The notes beneath the pieces were generated by a model, which was not told the origin of the DNA, searched no databases, and saw nothing but the letters and a program-made list of their open reading frames with translations. The translations under genes were made by a program, and so were the position numbers. From Bradyrhizobium sp. LHD-71 (GTDB lineage: Bacteria > Pseudomonadota > Alphaproteobacteria > Rhizobiales > Xanthobacteraceae), in the NCBI RefSeq assembly GCF_031157255.1, contig NZ_JAVIFX010000006.1:124001-188000 (forward strand): DNA of 64,000 nucleotides. The letters run 5' to 3'. Below, piece after piece: positions 63,113-64,000 of the stretch (the stretch's first letter is position 1; every line of letters begins with the position of its first letter).

Positions 63113-63757
63113 TCAGTTCACTTCTGCGCGACGATCCATCGGCTTGACGATCACCTTGGTGCCGATGCTGACGCGAGCATAGAGATCGGCCACGTCCTCG
63201 TTCGTCATGCGGATGCATCCTGACGAGACGCGACCGCCGATGCTGGATGGATTATTGGTGCCGTGAATGCGGTAGATGGTGCCGCCGAGATACATGGCGC
63301 GCGCACCGAGGGGGTTGCCGGGGCCGCCGGCCATGAAGCGCGGCAGATATGGTTGACGGGCGATCATTTCGGTCGGCGGCTGCCAGTCCGGCCATTCGGC
63401 CTTCTTCGAGATCGATTGAACGCCGGACCAAGTGAAGCCTTCGCGACCGACGCCGATGCCGTAACGGATCGCGCGGCCACCGCCCAGTACGTAGTAGAGA
63501 TACGTGTTGGGTGTATCGATGACGACGGTACCGGGCGCTTCGGAACCTTGGTAGGCGACGATCTGACGCTTGAAGCGCGCGGGCACTTGACTCGCGTCCG
63601 CGTCCTCCTCGACCTGTGGCAGCGGTTGCGGATAGCTGAACGGATGCAGCGGCGCGGAGTGTCCGGGCGCAGCCAGTGTCAGGGTGAGGGCGAATGCGCC
63701 GAGCGCTGCTGCGGCAGCCTGGTTCTTGCGTCCGAAAATGCGTGTGAGGTTGAACAT
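63113..63757 (-). CDS. L,D-transpeptidase (YkuD domain)
   Basis: A 214-residue periplasmic peptidoglycan transpeptidase. Signal peptide about 1-35 (AAAAALGAFALTLTLAAPGH then SA). Catalytic His in HGTNNPSSIG and Cys181 in SSGCIRMTNEDV, the standard GCxR form. The YkuD fold starts about GTVVIDTPNTYLYYVLGGGR and ends IGTKVIVKPMD. It is shorter than its paralogue at 18800, without Pro-rich linkers. The start at 63757 has AGGGA upstream; an in-frame extension to 63895 is rejected. Confidence 0.92.
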   Translation of the reverse strand: MFNLTRIFGRKNQAAAAALGAFALTLTLAAPGHSAPLHPFSYPQPLPQVEEDADASQVPARFKRQIVAYQGSEAPGTVVIDTPNTYLYYVLGGGRAIRYGIGVGREGFTWSGVQSISKKAEWPDWQPPTEMIARQPYLPRFMAGGPGNPLGARAMYLGGTIYRIHGTNNPSSIGGRVSSGCIRMTNEDVADLYARVSIGTKVIVKPMDRRAEVN

Positions 63758-63900
63758 GGCCGAGTCCCTGTTTTGAGTGCCGTGCTCGCCTTTGCGGCGT
63801 GTCGTTGGACTCTCAATAGGGCGTCGCCGTTTCGCGATTTTTTCGTGTGCGCCGTAAAATGGTTTCGTCAGCGTGACGAAGTGTTTCGTGCACATGAAAA

Positions 63901-63933
63901 ATCCGGGCCTCGCGCTTCACGCGCGTCCCGGAT
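63901..63933 (-). terminator. Terminator of a minus-strand gene beyond the window
   Basis: Stem ATCCGGG/CCCGGAT with inner CGCGC/GCGCG pairs, followed on the minus strand by TTTTT. It lies upstream of the L,D-transpeptidase start, so it likely ends a gene to the right of the window edge. Confidence 0.7.
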
Positions 63934-64000
63934 CTGCAATTCGTGAGCTTCAGTCGCTGCTTATCGTCCGTTCAGCGTTAGATCATCCCAAGCACGATGG

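Overview
The window is typical GC-rich alphaproteobacterial chromosome. It most resembles the Bradyrhizobium/Rhodopseudomonas/Afipia group (Nitrobacteraceae). The grounds are the hopanoid cluster hpnCDE-shc, a eukaryote-type glutamine synthetase GlnII behind a sigma-54 promoter, a bacterioferritin pair with Irr-type iron boxes, a TPP-riboswitch thiOSGE-thiC cluster, and many short palindromic repeats of the kind that crowd these genomes. Genus is inferred. No rRNA, tRNA, CRISPR array, transposase or prophage gene was seen.

Layout. 0-5 kb: hopanoid operon on the minus strand (hpnC, hpnD, hpnE, shc), farnesyl diphosphate to squalene to hopene. 5-13 kb: single genes (small secreted Cys-rich protein, orphan ParA, orphan branched-chain amino-acid-type binding protein, odd metallo-beta-lactamase-fold hydrolase, quinone oxidoreductase, SMP-30 lactonase, VOC protein, GNAT). 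13-17.4 kb: MoxR ATPase, GlsB-like protein, VWA protein and two sulfurtransferases. 17.4-28 kb: envelope genes (L,D-transpeptidase, lytic transglycosylase, DsbB-like oxidoreductase, UPF0114 protein, two tandem secreted paralogues) plus EttA, a 2-hydroxyacid dehydrogenase and a Nudix hydrolase. 28-34 kb: bfd and bfr with iron boxes, a VOC/enoyl-CoA hydratase pair between related hairpins, an orphan FlbD-like DNA-binding domain, and glnII. 34-38 kb: small secreted proteins, an IclR regulator and a tripartite-type solute receptor. 38-43 kb: thiamine biosynthesis. 43-46 kb: a lytic transglycosylase and a DUF4403 protein.

The most remarkable locus is 45.8-61.0 kb. An STN-domain protein without a beta-barrel (VreA-like), an ECF sigma factor (FecI/VreI-like) and a FecR-type anti-sigma factor are followed in the same direction by one 12.6-kb gene for a 4208-residue filamentous-haemagglutinin exoprotein with a two-partner-secretion domain. 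This resembles the Pseudomonas VreA-VreR-VreI (PUMA3) cell-surface signalling system and its large PdtA-type exoprotein. Here the signalling genes sit directly upstream of the exoprotein, and no TpsB transporter gene is visible. The FecR reading frame also carries a copy of a dispersed palindromic element at its N-terminus. The window ends with poxB and a second L,D-transpeptidase.

Repeats are a second theme. There are three copies of a double-hairpin element bounded by CTAGTGTC/GACACTAG, three copies of another palindromic element, three copies of a GAAGCAATCCAG inverted repeat, and several CCCGCGAAAGCGGG-like hairpins. They sit mostly at gene ends and in intergenic gaps.
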